Of a stretch of 64,000 nt of DNA, positions 31,621 to 41,053 are shown piece by piece. The translations under genes were made by a program, and so were the position numbers. The first letter of the stretch is position 1; each line of letters starts with the position of its first letter. This DNA is from an uncultured Acetatifactor sp. (lineage in GTDB: Bacteria; Bacillota; Clostridia; Lachnospirales; Lachnospiraceae), in the NCBI GenBank assembly GCA_910585015.1, contig CAJUCT010000023.1, forward strand, positions 6,453-70,452, written 5' to 3'. The notes below the pieces were generated by a model, which had not been told where the DNA came from, ran no database searches, and was given only the letters and a program-made list of their open reading frames with translations.

Positions 31621-33288
31621 ATGCAGTTGACAGGATCAGAGATCGTAATAGAATGTCTCAAGGAACAGGGCGTGGATACCGTGTTCGGCTATCCCGGCGG
31701 TACGATCCTGAATATATACGATGCCCTATATAAACACAGTTCGGAGATCCGCCATGTGCTGACCAGCCATGAGCAGGGGGCGGCCCATGCGGCGGACGGT
31801 TATGCCAGGGCCACGGGCAAAGTGGGCGTATGCATGGCCACCAGCGGCCCCGGCGCTACCAACCTGGTGACGGGCATCGCTACGGCCTATATGGATTCCG
31901 TGCCCATGGTGGCCATTACCGCCAATGTGAACCTGCCCCTGCTGGGCAAAGACACTTTCCAGGAGGTGGATATCGCCGGTGTGACCATGCCCATCACAAA
32001 ACATGGATATATCGTGAAAAATGTGGAGATTTTGGCGGACACCCTGCGCAAGGCGTTCCACATCGCCAGAAGCGGCCGCCCCGGCCCGGTGCTGGTGGAT
32101 ATCACCAAGGATGTGACAGCGGCTCTATGTGAATACATACCCGCAAAACCCCGGGAACTGGAACGGGCAGGCCATTTTACCCAGCAGGAGATTGAGCAGG
32201 TGGTGGAGTTGATCAACCAGGCCGGACGCCCCTATATCTATCTGGGCGGCGGCGCGGTGATTTCCGGCGCCTCCCAGGAGGTGGACCGGTTCGCGGAACT
32301 GGTGGATGCTCCGGTGTGTGATACACTGATGGGCAAAGGCGCCTTTGACGGCAACAGTCCCCGCTATACCGGCATGATCGGTATGCATGGCACCAAGACC
32401 TCCAATCTGGGCGTGAGCCAGTGTGACCTGCTGATCGCACTGGGAGCCAGGTTCTCCGACCGGGTGACCGGCAATCCGAAAAAATTTGCGGAGGAGGCCA
32501 AGATCATCCACATTGATATCGACGCTGCGGAGATCAACAAAAATATTCGGGTGGATGCCTCCCTGATCGGGGATTTGAAAGATGTGCTGGCTGCCATTAA
32601 TGAAAAGCTGGAGCCTCAGAACCATTCCGATTGGATGAAGCGGATCCAGGATTTAAAGAGTACCTACCCGCTGAAATATGACAGGGAAGGCTTATCCTGT
32701 CCCTACGTGATGGAGGAGATCGACAGGATCACTAAGGGTGAGGCTATCATCACCACCGATGTGGGACAGCATCAGATGTGGGCGGCTCAGTATTACCACT
32801 ATACCAGCCCCCGTACTTTCCTGTCCTCCGGCGGCCTGGGCACCATGGGCTACGGTCTGGGAGCCTGTATTGGCGCGCAGGTGGGTCAGCCGGATAAGAT
32901 CTGCATCAATATCGCCGGTGACGGATGCTTCCGCATGAATATGAACGAACTGGCCACCGCCAGCCGCTACAATATCCCCATTATTCAGGTGGTGATCAAC
33001 AACCATGTGCTGGGGATGGTGCGCCAGTGGCAGACTCTGTTTTACGGTAAGCGGTATTCTCAGACAGTCTTAAACGACAAGGTGGATTTCTGCAAGGTGG
33101 CGGAGGGGCTGGGCTGCAGCGCTGTCCGGGTGACAAAAAAGGAGGAATTTGCGCCTGCGCTGGAGAAGGCATTGGCCCTCAAGGCCCCGGTGCTGATTGA
33201 GTGCGTGATTCCCGAGGACGACAAGGTATTTCCCATGGTGCCCGCCGGGGCGCCCATCAATGAAGTGTTTGACGGGGACGACCTGTAA
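31621..33288 (+). CDS. ilvB: acetolactate synthase, large (catalytic) subunit
   Basis: A thiamin-diphosphate enzyme that condenses two pyruvates, or pyruvate and 2-oxobutyrate, at the first common step of branched-chain synthesis. The 555-residue protein has the catalytic Glu in LTSHEQGAAHAADGYARA, TSGPGATNLVTGIATAYMDS, the FAD-type central domain, and the ThDP/Mg motif AGDGCFRMNMNELATASRYN. The C-terminus PEDDKVFPMVPAGAPINE is typical of anabolic IlvB. No small regulatory subunit ilvN adjoins, so it must be elsewhere or absent. AGGAGG precedes the start. Confidence 0.96.
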   Translation: MQLTGSEIVIECLKEQGVDTVFGYPGGTILNIYDALYKHSSEIRHVLTSHEQGAAHAADGYARATGKVGVCMATSGPGATNLVTGIATAYMDSVPMVAITANVNLPLLGKDTFQEVDIAGVTMPITKHGYIVKNVEILADTLRKAFHIARSGRPGPVLVDITKDVTAALCEYIPAKPRELERAGHFTQQEIEQVVELINQAGRPYIYLGGGAVISGASQEVDRFAELVDAPVCDTLMGKGAFDGNSPRYTGMIGMHGTKTSNLGVSQCDLLIALGARFSDRVTGNPKKFAEEAKIIHIDIDAAEINKNIRVDASLIGDLKDVLAAINEKLEPQNHSDWMKRIQDLKSTYPLKYDREGLSCPYVMEEIDRITKGEAIITTDVGQHQMWAAQYYHYTSPRTFLSSGGLGTMGYGLGACIGAQVGQPDKICINIAGDGCFRMNMNELATASRYNIPIIQVVINNHVLGMVRQWQTLFYGKRYSQTVLNDKVDFCKVAEGLGCSAVRVTKKEEFAPALEKALALKAPVLIECVIPEDDKVFPMVPAGAPINEVFDGDDL

Positions 33289-33448
33289 AGCGGCATGCGG
33301 GGAATAATACTTTTTGACAGGACACAAAAAGAGCAGCTGCCGCATATAAATTAAGGAATAAAGCTGTTGTATCGTTGGCAGGCTTGCGGTACACAAAAGG
33401 GGGATTGCCGGAAAAGCCGTTGCATTTCCGGCGTGATGGTGATTTACA

Positions 33449-34849
33449 ATGAAAAAGATGTTTCGCATATGTCTGCTGACGATTCTCTGTGTGACTTTTG
33501 TGACGCTGGGCGGCTTCCTGCTCCTGATCTGGTACTATGGAAGGACCTTTGTGGTAAATACCTGGATTAACGGCATATATTGTACCGGCATGACAGTGGA
33601 AGAAGTAAACAGCGAACTGGTGAAGAACGCGGAGATACCGGAGTTTATGATTGTTGACGAATTGGGGCGGAGTTGGCCGCTGGATCTGGCCAGAGCGGAT
33701 TACTGCGTGGACTACACGGACAGCCTGTATGCATATCTGCGCAGCAGGCAGACCGCCTGGCTAAGTCAGAGTGAGACAGTGGAGCAGCATCTGTTTCCTC
33801 AGACCAGATGGAACCATGAGAAATTAAGGGAACTGGTGGCAGGCATGGACTGGGTGCAGGCGGCACAGGAGCGAAGCACAGAGGTGGAGATCCGGGTGGG
33901 GGAGGACGGGGAAGAGCCCTATGTCCTCTATGATGGGAAAAGCCGGCGGTTGGATACGGAAAAACTCTGCGACTATGTGCAGCAATGTCTGGAAAGTGAG
34001 AACTACCAGGTACATGTGGGGCAGGGGGATTGCTATGTGGAATTGGAGGATACGGCGGCGGATGTTCTGCAGAGACAGCGTTTTGCGGAGTTACAGTCTT
34101 TTTTGCACAGCAGCCCGGTCTATGACATGGGGGCCGAACAGATTGAATTGACACCGGAGATACTGGCCTCCTTTCTGCAAAAAGACAGCACCGGGTGTCC
34201 CGTATGGGAACGGGAGGAACTTATACTCAGCGCCGATGGGGTCAGGGAGTGGGTGGAGCAGTTGGCAGGGCAGTATGACACGGTGGATACCACCAGGGAT
34301 TTCCAGACCACGGAAGGACGGGTGGTGCAGGTGGCGTACAAGACCTATGGCACACAGCTGGATGTGGAGGCAGAGGTGGAATTTCTCACGGAGGAGTTGT
34401 TTTACCAGCGGCAGGAGCCCCTGGTGCATAAGCCCGCGTATCTTCAGGAAGGGTTCTGCAGGGGGCTGGACGATATCGGGGATACCTACATCGAAGTGGA
34501 CATGGGGCAGCAGCGCATGTATTATTACCAGAACGGCGAGTGCCTGGTCTCTGTGGATGTGGTCACCGGCAATGCCCGGCGCAGATGGAATACCCCGGAG
34601 GGGATCAATTTTGTCTATGCCAAGCAGAGAAACCGTATCCTGCGGGGAGCGGACTATGCCACTCCCGTGAAATACTGGATGCCGGTGGTGGGCAATGTGG
34701 GCATACACGATGCCGACTGGCGCAGGGATTTTGGCGGGGAGATTTACCTGACCAACGGATCCCACGGCTGTATCAATACACCTCCGGACGTGATGAGCGA
34801 GTTGTATGAACTGGTGGAGAAGGGGACGCCGGTGGTGATGTTTTACTGA
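33449..34849 (+). CDS. L,D-transpeptidase (YkuD) with peptidoglycan-binding region
   Basis: A membrane-anchored envelope enzyme that forms 3-3 cross-links or attaches groups to peptidoglycan. One N-terminal TM helix (about residues 5-28) is followed by a long extracellular part (about 40-320) resembling the 'putative peptidoglycan binding' repeats of Clostridial YkuD proteins, and a C-terminal YkuD domain (about 335-466). The catalytic signature is complete: GNVGIHDADWRRDFGG then SHGCINTP with H439 and C441. The ribosome binding site is weak (GGTGAT). It stands between ilvB and serC without an obvious partner. Confidence 0.92.
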   Translation: MKKMFRICLLTILCVTFVTLGGFLLLIWYYGRTFVVNTWINGIYCTGMTVEEVNSELVKNAEIPEFMIVDELGRSWPLDLARADYCVDYTDSLYAYLRSRQTAWLSQSETVEQHLFPQTRWNHEKLRELVAGMDWVQAAQERSTEVEIRVGEDGEEPYVLYDGKSRRLDTEKLCDYVQQCLESENYQVHVGQGDCYVELEDTAADVLQRQRFAELQSFLHSSPVYDMGAEQIELTPEILASFLQKDSTGCPVWEREELILSADGVREWVEQLAGQYDTVDTTRDFQTTEGRVVQVAYKTYGTQLDVEAEVEFLTEELFYQRQEPLVHKPAYLQEGFCRGLDDIGDTYIEVDMGQQRMYYYQNGECLVSVDVVTGNARRRWNTPEGINFVYAKQRNRILRGADYATPVKYWMPVVGNVGIHDADWRRDFGGEIYLTNGSHGCINTPPDVMSELYELVEKGTPVVMFY

Positions 34850-34886
34850 CAGAGGGTAGGTGCAGACTAATATTTTAACAAAGTAG

Positions 34887-34915
34887 TTGACTAAAGTGTG
34901 TTTTGGATATAAAAT
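34887..34915 (+). promoter_or_regulatory. serC promoter
   Basis: TTGACT (34887-34892) and TAAAAT (34910-34915) with 17-bp spacing. The transcript would start just ahead of the structured serC leader at 34931-35045. Confidence 0.65.
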
Positions 34916-34930
34916 AAATGAATCATATGG

Positions 34931-35045
34931 GACAGTAGATTCTCGGATGGATGCGGCACATAAATGTGCGATCCATGTATGAACGCCTAAGGAGCCAGAC
35001 ACCGATCATAGAATTGGAGAGTGAAGGGGAATCTGCAAAGCTCTA
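34931..35045 (+). repeat. divergent element A-like leader of serC
   Basis: Architecture matches element A in the same sense: start ACAGTAGATTC, core GAACGCCTAAGGAGCC, end GAATCTGCAAAGCTCT with outer arms GATTC/GAATC. An extra local hairpin ATGGATGCGGCACAT / ATGTGCGATCCAT is present. It ends 21 nt before the GTG start of serC, within the range seen for clear members. Confidence 0.5.
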
Positions 35046-35066
35046 AATAAAGAGGAGGAAGAGGAA

Positions 35067-36149
35067 GTGTCAAGAGTTTACAATTTTTCGGCAGGCCCCG
35101 CAGTTTTGCCTGAAGAAGTACTGAAAGAAGCTGCAGAGGAGATGTTAGATTATCGGGGAACCGGTATGTCCGTGATGGAGATGAGCCACAGGTCCAAGGC
35201 TTACGAGGCCATTATTCAGGAGGCGGAGGCCGATCTGAGGGAACTGATGAACATCCCTGACAATTATAAGGTATTGTTTTTACAGGGCGGAGCCAGCCAG
35301 CAGTTTGCCATGATCCCCATGAATCTGATGAAGAATAAGGTGGCTGATTATATTGTGACGGGTCAGTGGGCCAAGAAGGCCTACCAGGAGGCTTGCATCT
35401 ACGGCAAGGCCAACAAGATTGCCTCCTCGGAGGACCAGACATTTTCCTATATACCCGACTGCTCCGATCTGCCCATCAGTGAGGACGCGGACTATGTGTA
35501 TATCTGCGAGAACAACACTATCTACGGAACCAAGTTTAAGACCCTGCCCAACACCAAGGGCAAGACTCTGGTGGCGGACGTATCCAGCTGCTTTTTGTCC
35601 GAGCCCGTGGATGTGACCAAGTATGGTGTGATCTACGGCGGTGTGCAGAAAAATATCGGCCCTGCGGGCGTGGTCATCGTGATTATCCGGGAGGATCTGA
35701 TCACCGAGGATGTGCTGCCGGGTACGCCCACCATGTTAAAGTACAAGATCCATGCGGACAATGGTTCCATGTACAACACCCCGCCTGCTTACGGCATCTA
35801 TATCTGCGGCAAGGTGTTCAAGTGGATCAAGAAGCAGGGCGGCCTGGAGGCCATGAAGGCCCACAACGAGAAGAAGGCGGCGATCCTGTATGATTTCCTG
35901 GATAGCAGCAGGCTCTTTAAGGGCACTGTGCGCAGGGAGGATCGCTCCCTGATGAATGTGCCTTTTGTCACAGGCAATGAGGAGTTGGATGCGAAATTTG
36001 TCAAGGAGGCCAAGGCGGCAGGCTTTGAGAACCTGAAGGGCCACAGAACCGTGGGCGGCATGAGGGCTTCCATCTACAATGCCATGCCCATAGAAGGCGT
36101 GGAGAAGCTGGTGGAGTTTATGAAGAAATTCGAGGAGGAGAATGCCTGA
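35067..36149 (+). CDS. serC: phosphoserine aminotransferase
   Basis: A PLP enzyme that converts 3-phosphohydroxypyruvate to phosphoserine. The 360-residue protein has FSAGPAVLPEEVL at the N-terminus, FLQGGASQQFAMIPMNL, ADVSSCFLSEPVDV, and the PLP lysine in GGVQKNIGPAGVVIVI. The start codon is GTG at 35067, placed 7 nt behind an AGGAGG-type site. The TGA overlaps the ATG of serA by one base (TGATG), so the two are translationally coupled. Confidence 0.97.
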   Translation: MSRVYNFSAGPAVLPEEVLKEAAEEMLDYRGTGMSVMEMSHRSKAYEAIIQEAEADLRELMNIPDNYKVLFLQGGASQQFAMIPMNLMKNKVADYIVTGQWAKKAYQEACIYGKANKIASSEDQTFSYIPDCSDLPISEDADYVYICENNTIYGTKFKTLPNTKGKTLVADVSSCFLSEPVDVTKYGVIYGGVQKNIGPAGVVIVIIREDLITEDVLPGTPTMLKYKIHADNGSMYNTPPAYGIYICGKVFKWIKKQGGLEAMKAHNEKKAAILYDFLDSSRLFKGTVRREDRSLMNVPFVTGNEELDAKFVKEAKAAGFENLKGHRTVGGMRASIYNAMPIEGVEKLVEFMKKFEEENA

Positions 36150-37312
36150 TGTACAAAATTAATTGTCTGAATCCCATTGCGGATGTGGGACTTAAGAATT
36201 TCAGCGACAAGTATCAGATTACGGCGGACGTGCAGGAGGCCGACGGCATCCTGGTACGCAGCGCTTCCATGCATGAGATGGAGATTCCCGCAGGGCTGCT
36301 GGCGGTGGCCCGGGCGGGCGCAGGGGTGAACAATATCCCCCTGGATAAATGCGCGGAGAAGGGCGTGGTAGTGTTCAACACCCCCGGCGCCAATGCCAAC
36401 GGCGTGAAGGAACTGGTGCTGGCAGGTATGCTGCTGGCCGCCAGGGATGTGATTGGCGGTATCGACTGGGTCAAGGCGTCTGCGGACAACGCGGATATTG
36501 CCAAGGCGGCGGAGAAGGAGAAGAAGAACTTTGCCGGAACCGAGATTATGGGCAAGAAGCTGGGCGTCATCGGCCTGGGAGCCATCGGCGTGAAGGTAGC
36601 CAATGCCGCAGTGTCTCTGGGCATGGAGGTATATGGATATGACCCCTATCTGTCCGTCAATGCGGCCTGGAACCTGAGTCGCTCCGTGAAACATGTGCTG
36701 AATGTGGACGATATCTATGCGGACTGCGATTATATCACCATCCATGTGCCCCTGCTGGACTCCACTAAGGGTATGATCAATGCGGTGTCCATCGCCAAGA
36801 TGAAGGAGGGCGTGGTGCTGCTGAATTTTGCCAGGGATCTGCTGGCCAATGAGAAGGATGTGCTGGAGGGGCTGCAGAGCGGCAAGATCGCCCGCTATGT
36901 GTCCGATTTCCCCAATCCCACCACGGCAGGGCAGAAGGGCTGCATCGTGATTCCCCATCTGGGCGCCAGCACAGAGGAGTCCGAGGACAACTGTGCGGTG
37001 ATGGCTGTGGAGGAGATCATGGATTATCTGGAGAATGGCAATATCCGCAACAGCGTGAACTATCCGGCCTGCGACATGGGCATCTGCTCCAAGGCGGGAC
37101 GTGTGGCCATTTTCCACAAGAACATTCCCAATCTGATCACCCAGTTTACCGCCGAGTTCGGCGTGAAGGGCATCAACATCAGCGATATGACCAATAAATC
37201 CAGAGGCGAGGTGGCCTACACCATGATTGATGTGGAGAGTGCTCCTACGGCAGAGATTATTGAGGCGCTGGAGAAGATTGACGGCGTGTTCAGAGTCAGA
37301 GTTGTAAAATAG
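36149..37312 (+). CDS. serA: D-3-phosphoglycerate dehydrogenase (short, ACT-containing)
   Basis: Catalyses the first committed step of serine synthesis. The 387-residue protein shows the N-terminal substrate domain (ILVRSASMHEMEIP), a Rossmann motif (LGVIGLGAIGVKVANAA), catalytic Arg and Glu regions (NFARDLLAN, SDFPNP) and the His in PHLGASTEESEDN. An ACT-type tail of about 70 residues (NLITQFTAEFGVKGINIS) suggests serine feedback. It is shorter than the 520-residue Firmicute form. serC overlaps upstream. A terminator follows at 37324. Confidence 0.96.
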   Translation: MYKINCLNPIADVGLKNFSDKYQITADVQEADGILVRSASMHEMEIPAGLLAVARAGAGVNNIPLDKCAEKGVVVFNTPGANANGVKELVLAGMLLAARDVIGGIDWVKASADNADIAKAAEKEKKNFAGTEIMGKKLGVIGLGAIGVKVANAAVSLGMEVYGYDPYLSVNAAWNLSRSVKHVLNVDDIYADCDYITIHVPLLDSTKGMINAVSIAKMKEGVVLLNFARDLLANEKDVLEGLQSGKIARYVSDFPNPTTAGQKGCIVIPHLGASTEESEDNCAVMAVEEIMDYLENGNIRNSVNYPACDMGICSKAGRVAIFHKNIPNLITQFTAEFGVKGINISDMTNKSRGEVAYTMIDVESAPTAEIIEALEKIDGVFRVRVVK

Positions 37313-37323
37313 TATGTTGCGGG

Positions 37324-37357
37324 AAAAAGCTCTTAAGCGGCGGTTTAGGAGCTTTTT
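37324..37357 (+). terminator. serC-serA terminator
   Basis: AAAAAGCTC (37324-37332) pairs with GAGCTTTTT (37349-37357), with CTTAA/TTAGG extending the stem. The T-run is part of the stem. Confidence 0.75.
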
Positions 37358-37360
37358 AAC

Positions 37361-37390
37361 TTGACATAATCCTTTGGAGACTACTAAATA
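37361..37390 (+). promoter_or_regulatory. candidate promoter at the edge of the AT-rich island
   Basis: TTGACA (37361-37366) and TAAATA (37385-37390) with 18-bp spacing, directly behind the serA terminator. It could drive the LRR gene, 224 bp downstream. Confidence 0.45.
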
Positions 37391-37404
37391 AGATTAGCGG
37401 TTTT

Positions 37405-37587
37405 TTCTCATGGATATGTCGTGGACACCAATCGACATGGTGGACGGGAAGTGCCAAGGTTGTCATCAAATCTATAGATGACAATAATCAGAATAATGGT
37501 AGTGTGTTCAAAGTCCAGATAGGGGATAAGAGTAACATTCTGTTTTACTGCATTATGCTTCTTGTATCTGGGACTGGCTTCTTATAA
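37405..37587 (+). pseudogene. remnant of a cell-surface protein C-terminus
   Basis: A frame reads VVIKSIDDNNQNNGSVFK, then VQIGDKSN, then a hydrophobic stretch ILFYCIMLLVSGTGF and a stop at 37585-37587. The GDKSN-hydrophobic order resembles the LPxTGDKSN sorting tails of Gram-positive surface proteins, with the LPxT part lost. Upstream the sense moves between frames (HGYVVDTN, then TGSAK), which suggests decay. Confidence 0.4.
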
Positions 37588-37613
37588 GTAATAAAAGGCA
37601 AGAGGGAAAAATT

Positions 37614-40421
37614 ATGAACATAAAAAAACATATACCAAGATTGATGGCAGTTATCCTTAGTTTTTCTGTGCTTTCGGGTGGTGTGATTCCTGCTTACGCA
37701 ACAGATGCAGAAATCGTAATCAGTGAAAGCCCGTTGGAAGGGATTGAATTTGATGATGCAGGGCAATATGTTCCAGAAAATAATGAACCAAGCGATAACT
37801 TAGAAACAGTTTCTGGTAATGAAAAAACCATATCCGCACCTGGACACAATTATGGAGAAGATGATAAATGTACAGATTGCGGGGAACTTAATCCAAATCA
37901 TGAACATAGTTATAGCGAAGCAATCAGCAAAGAGGCAACCTGTATAGAAGCAGGTGAAAAGACATTTACTTGTGTCTGCGGAGACAGCTATACAGAGACC
38001 ATACCTGCAGTGGACCATAGCTATGAAAATGAGATATGTACAAAATGTGGCATGAAATTTCATTGTAAATTAGATAAAGTTAGCATAGGAGACACTGAAA
38101 CCAGAATAATAGCAGGACAAACTCTTGAATTTATTTGTATAGATGATGCCTATGTGGATTCAACAGGAGAAACAAAAGGAGCTTTATTCATAGCGAAAGA
38201 TTTTATTCCTGGAAATATTCTGACTATGGGGGTCAGCAATAATTCCTTTGTCAAGGATTGGGGACTAAATTCTATAAGAAGTAAATTGAATGGAGATACT
38301 TCAGATCTGGAAGATTTATTAAATGTTGATACGACAGTGACAACAGCATATTCATATCAAAAAACTGCTAAAGATTATGATATGCAAACTGCTTCTTCAT
38401 ATGGCCCTGTTAGTAGTTATAGCGGTACAAATGCGATAGATAAAGTTTTTATCCTAAGTCTGGAAGAAGCGATTAAATATAATAAAGTTAATATTAATGG
38501 TATAGAAATATCAACTATGTGGGATTTAAATTGTGATGGGGTAGTTGACTTAAAATCATCCTCAACAGGAAGATATGGATATTTTCTTAGAACCCCTATA
38601 TCAGGTACAAACAAATTCACATATAGCATAGCATATACAGGGGCCGTGGTAACAACAGCAAGTATACAGTATGGTATCAGACCATGTTATGTAAAGGCAT
38701 CATCTGTTATTGAACATAATTATACTGAAAAGATAACAAAAGAACCAACTTGTACAGAGGATGGAATCAAAACATTTATTTGTATTTGTGGAGACAGTTA
38801 TACAGAATCCATTCCGGCAACAGGCCATAATTATTCAATAATAATAACCAAATGGGCATCATGCACAGAAACAGGTGAAAGAACGTATGTTTGTATTTGC
38901 GGAGATAGTTATACAGAAACCATTCCGGCAACAAGCCATAATTATGCAGAAACAATAACAAAAGAGGCATCATGCACAGAAACAGGTGAAAGAACATATA
39001 CCTGTGCTTGTGGTGACAGCTACAGCGAAATAATCCCATTGGCACATCAATATGTAGGTGGTGTTTGCGAAAAATGTGGTGGAAAGCAAGATGCAGGTCT
39101 CTATGATGAGAATGATGAGCTAGTTGCAAGTTTTGATGAACTGGCAAATGTTTATGGACTGGATATAACAAAATATCTGTCAGACACTCGATACCAAAGT
39201 GACAAAGAAGGTCTGTACTACATACTAAATCATAATGATGAACTGGGTAGTGCAGTTAAGCTGGTTGTTCCAGAGGGTGTAACGACTATAGGCAGAAATG
39301 CATTTAAGATGTGTAAACAATTAAGATCTATTGTCCTACCAGATACTATAACAAAATTAGGTGGCTGTTTTGTAGATGGATGCACTAATTTAGAAGAAAT
39401 AACTATTCCTTTGTCATGTGAATTTGGAAAATACACATTTACATCAACAAATCCTAAATTAAGTAAATTTATATTAACTGAAGGTTCAGGAAAAGCTATA
39501 GATTATGTTTATAATTATATTGATTGCTCTTATCAATATACTCCCTGGTACATAAACAAAGCACACAATATCAGTGTTAAAATTGCCGATGGTGTTACAC
39601 GGATTGGGGATCTGACTTTTAGAGAATGCACGGGATTAACAAGTGTTGAGATGACAGGTACAGTAACACGAATTGGGGCTCAGGCATTCTATAAATGTGA
39701 AAATCTAGTGACGGTTCTCAATGAATTATTGCCTCAAAACCTTGAAGTATTAGGAAATGGTGCATTTTACAACTGCTTGAATATTCAGTTGGATGGAGTT
39801 ATTATAATTCCATCTAAAATAGCAGAGATTCCTAATGAATGCTTTTCATATGTTGGATACAACCAAAATGTGGAGCATATAAGATGTATATTACCTGACA
39901 GACTGACATATATTGGAGAATCTGCTTTTAGTGGATGGAAATTTGAGACAATGGGGATTGTAGGAAGTGATTCTGACATTGAAATTCCTGCAACGGTGAC
40001 AGAAATAGGTCAAAATGCATTTGCTGGAAATATCAACTTAGTAACAGTAGAGTTGCCATATGGTGTCGAAAGCCTGAGACATGGAGTATTCCAAAGCTGC
40101 TCTGTGCTTCGTGATGTAAATATTCCCGACAGTGTGACATATATGGGATGTTATATGTTTATAAATTGTAAGAAACTTTTAACAATGTATATTCCAGATT
40201 CTGTTGAGAGAATAGGAAATCCCCAAGGAAGTGTGACTCCAGCTTATACAGATGGAATGTTTTATGGCACCAGTTATGTGAAAATATACTGTGGAGCGTC
40301 CAGTAAACCTACAAATTGGTTCAGCAACTGGAATTGCTATGGGTATAATAAAGGATGTTTATATAATTCTACATATTTTAATACTTCACGTGAACAATAC
40401 AATGCAATAAAAAATAATTAA
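37614..40421 (+). CDS. secreted BspA-type leucine-rich-repeat surface protein
   Basis: A 935-residue secreted protein. The signal peptide is residues 1-29 (VILSFSVLSGGVIPAYA). Next come five copies of a roughly 40-residue cysteine repeat with CxCGDSYTE...IPA...H, in two blocks (about 75-155 and 365-480). Between them is a DUF6273-like domain (about 160-360; LRTPISGTNKFTYSIAYTGA). From about 500 on there are LRR_5 (BspA) repeats (VPEGVTTIGRNAFKMCKQLR and similar). No sorting signal or TM is seen at the C-terminus. Base composition is clearly more AT-rich than the flanks, which suggests transfer. It splits the serCA and DUF1015 genes. Role in adhesion is inference. Confidence 0.9.
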   Translation: MNIKKHIPRLMAVILSFSVLSGGVIPAYATDAEIVISESPLEGIEFDDAGQYVPENNEPSDNLETVSGNEKTISAPGHNYGEDDKCTDCGELNPNHEHSYSEAISKEATCIEAGEKTFTCVCGDSYTETIPAVDHSYENEICTKCGMKFHCKLDKVSIGDTETRIIAGQTLEFICIDDAYVDSTGETKGALFIAKDFIPGNILTMGVSNNSFVKDWGLNSIRSKLNGDTSDLEDLLNVDTTVTTAYSYQKTAKDYDMQTASSYGPVSSYSGTNAIDKVFILSLEEAIKYNKVNINGIEISTMWDLNCDGVVDLKSSSTGRYGYFLRTPISGTNKFTYSIAYTGAVVTTASIQYGIRPCYVKASSVIEHNYTEKITKEPTCTEDGIKTFICICGDSYTESIPATGHNYSIIITKWASCTETGERTYVCICGDSYTETIPATSHNYAETITKEASCTETGERTYTCACGDSYSEIIPLAHQYVGGVCEKCGGKQDAGLYDENDELVASFDELANVYGLDITKYLSDTRYQSDKEGLYYILNHNDELGSAVKLVVPEGVTTIGRNAFKMCKQLRSIVLPDTITKLGGCFVDGCTNLEEITIPLSCEFGKYTFTSTNPKLSKFILTEGSGKAIDYVYNYIDCSYQYTPWYINKAHNISVKIADGVTRIGDLTFRECTGLTSVEMTGTVTRIGAQAFYKCENLVTVLNELLPQNLEVLGNGAFYNCLNIQLDGVIIIPSKIAEIPNECFSYVGYNQNVEHIRCILPDRLTYIGESAFSGWKFETMGIVGSDSDIEIPATVTEIGQNAFAGNINLVTVELPYGVESLRHGVFQSCSVLRDVNIPDSVTYMGCYMFINCKKLLTMYIPDSVERIGNPQGSVTPAYTDGMFYGTSYVKIYCGASSKPTNWFSNWNCYGYNKGCLYNSTYFNTSREQYNAIKNN

Positions 40422-40430
40422 TTCAAAAGT

Positions 40431-40585
40431 CCCATGAGGACCAAAGGGAGAACCTTGCCCGCCTGGTGAGATGGGCGAAATGCGGCGGATGGTTCCGCAG
40501 GATGCCGGTGATGGCGGTACTTCTGGTGATGCGGACTTATTATCGCATTATGGGCGGACAGCAATCCAAAGGAAAGAAGATTTGA
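40431..40585 (+). pseudogene. C-terminal gene remnant after the LRR gene
   Basis: A frame without a start reads HEDQRENLARLVRWAKCGGW, then FRRMPVMAVLLVMRTYYRIM and a basic end (GGQQSKGKKI, stop 40583-40585). The GC level is back to that of the host here. It looks like the 3' end of an otherwise lost gene; the family is unknown. Confidence 0.3.
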
Positions 40586-40615
40586 GTATTGTCATAGCAA
40601 ATGAATAGGACAGCA

Positions 40616-40658
40616 ATACAGACGGGATTTCCTGCATCAAAGGAAATCCCGTCTGTAT
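40616..40658. other. perfect 18-bp hairpin
   Basis: ATACAGACGGGATTTCCT (40616-40633) pairs perfectly with AGGAAATCCCGTCTGTAT (40641-40658) around a 7-nt loop. Neither side has a T-run. It lies between convergent ends: the island and the small minus-strand gene. It may be a terminator-like or insertion-scar structure. Confidence 0.6.
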
Positions 40659-40697
40659 ATATCCTGCCAAGCAAAACACCGCCGGTCTGCCAGGCCG

Positions 40698-40976
40698 TCA
40701 CCGGATCAGAATTGGCATTCCGCTGCCGTCATTCAGATCCTGCAGTTCCTCGGAAAGCTTCTGCTGCGTGGCACAGGAAGCTTCGGATTGAATATCCATA
40801 TACAGGATAAACATATCTTCCAAAGCCATATTTTTCTCATCAGCGATCTCCTGCATGATCGGCTTCAGCTTCTCAATCTGGGCGGAGACAGGGACTTTTT
40901 GCGGATCGATATCTCCCATCACCTGTTCCGCGTAATCGTTAATTCTCTTTAAAATAGCACGGTTCTCGTCTGTCAT
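40698..40976 (-). CDS. small helical protein of unknown function (92 aa)
   Basis: A 92-residue acidic, helix-rich protein (ILKRINDYAEQVMGDIDPQK, IQSEASCATQQKLSEELQDL) without signal peptide or TM segment. GGAGTG precedes the ATG, and a TATAAT-like box at 41014-41009 on the minus strand suggests its own promoter. It is divergent to the DUF1015 gene. I do not recognise the family. Confidence 0.7.
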   Translation of the reverse strand: MTDENRAILKRINDYAEQVMGDIDPQKVPVSAQIEKLKPIMQEIADEKNMALEDMFILYMDIQSEASCATQQKLSEELQDLNDGSGMPILIR

Positions 40977-41024
40977 AGCGCATCACTCCTCACAAAATTT
41001 TTCTTAATTATAACACTTTAACGC

Positions 41025-41053
41025 TTGTGGTGTATAGCTATTTTTGATATGAT
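41025..41053 (+). promoter_or_regulatory. promoter of the DUF1015 gene
   Basis: TTGTGG (41025-41030) and TATGAT (41048-41053) with 17-bp spacing, 49 bp before the start. Confidence 0.5.

Noticed and set aside
38776..39171. 131-codon His-rich minus-strand frame
   Set aside because: It is antisense to the cysteine repeats of the LRR protein and arises from their repetition.
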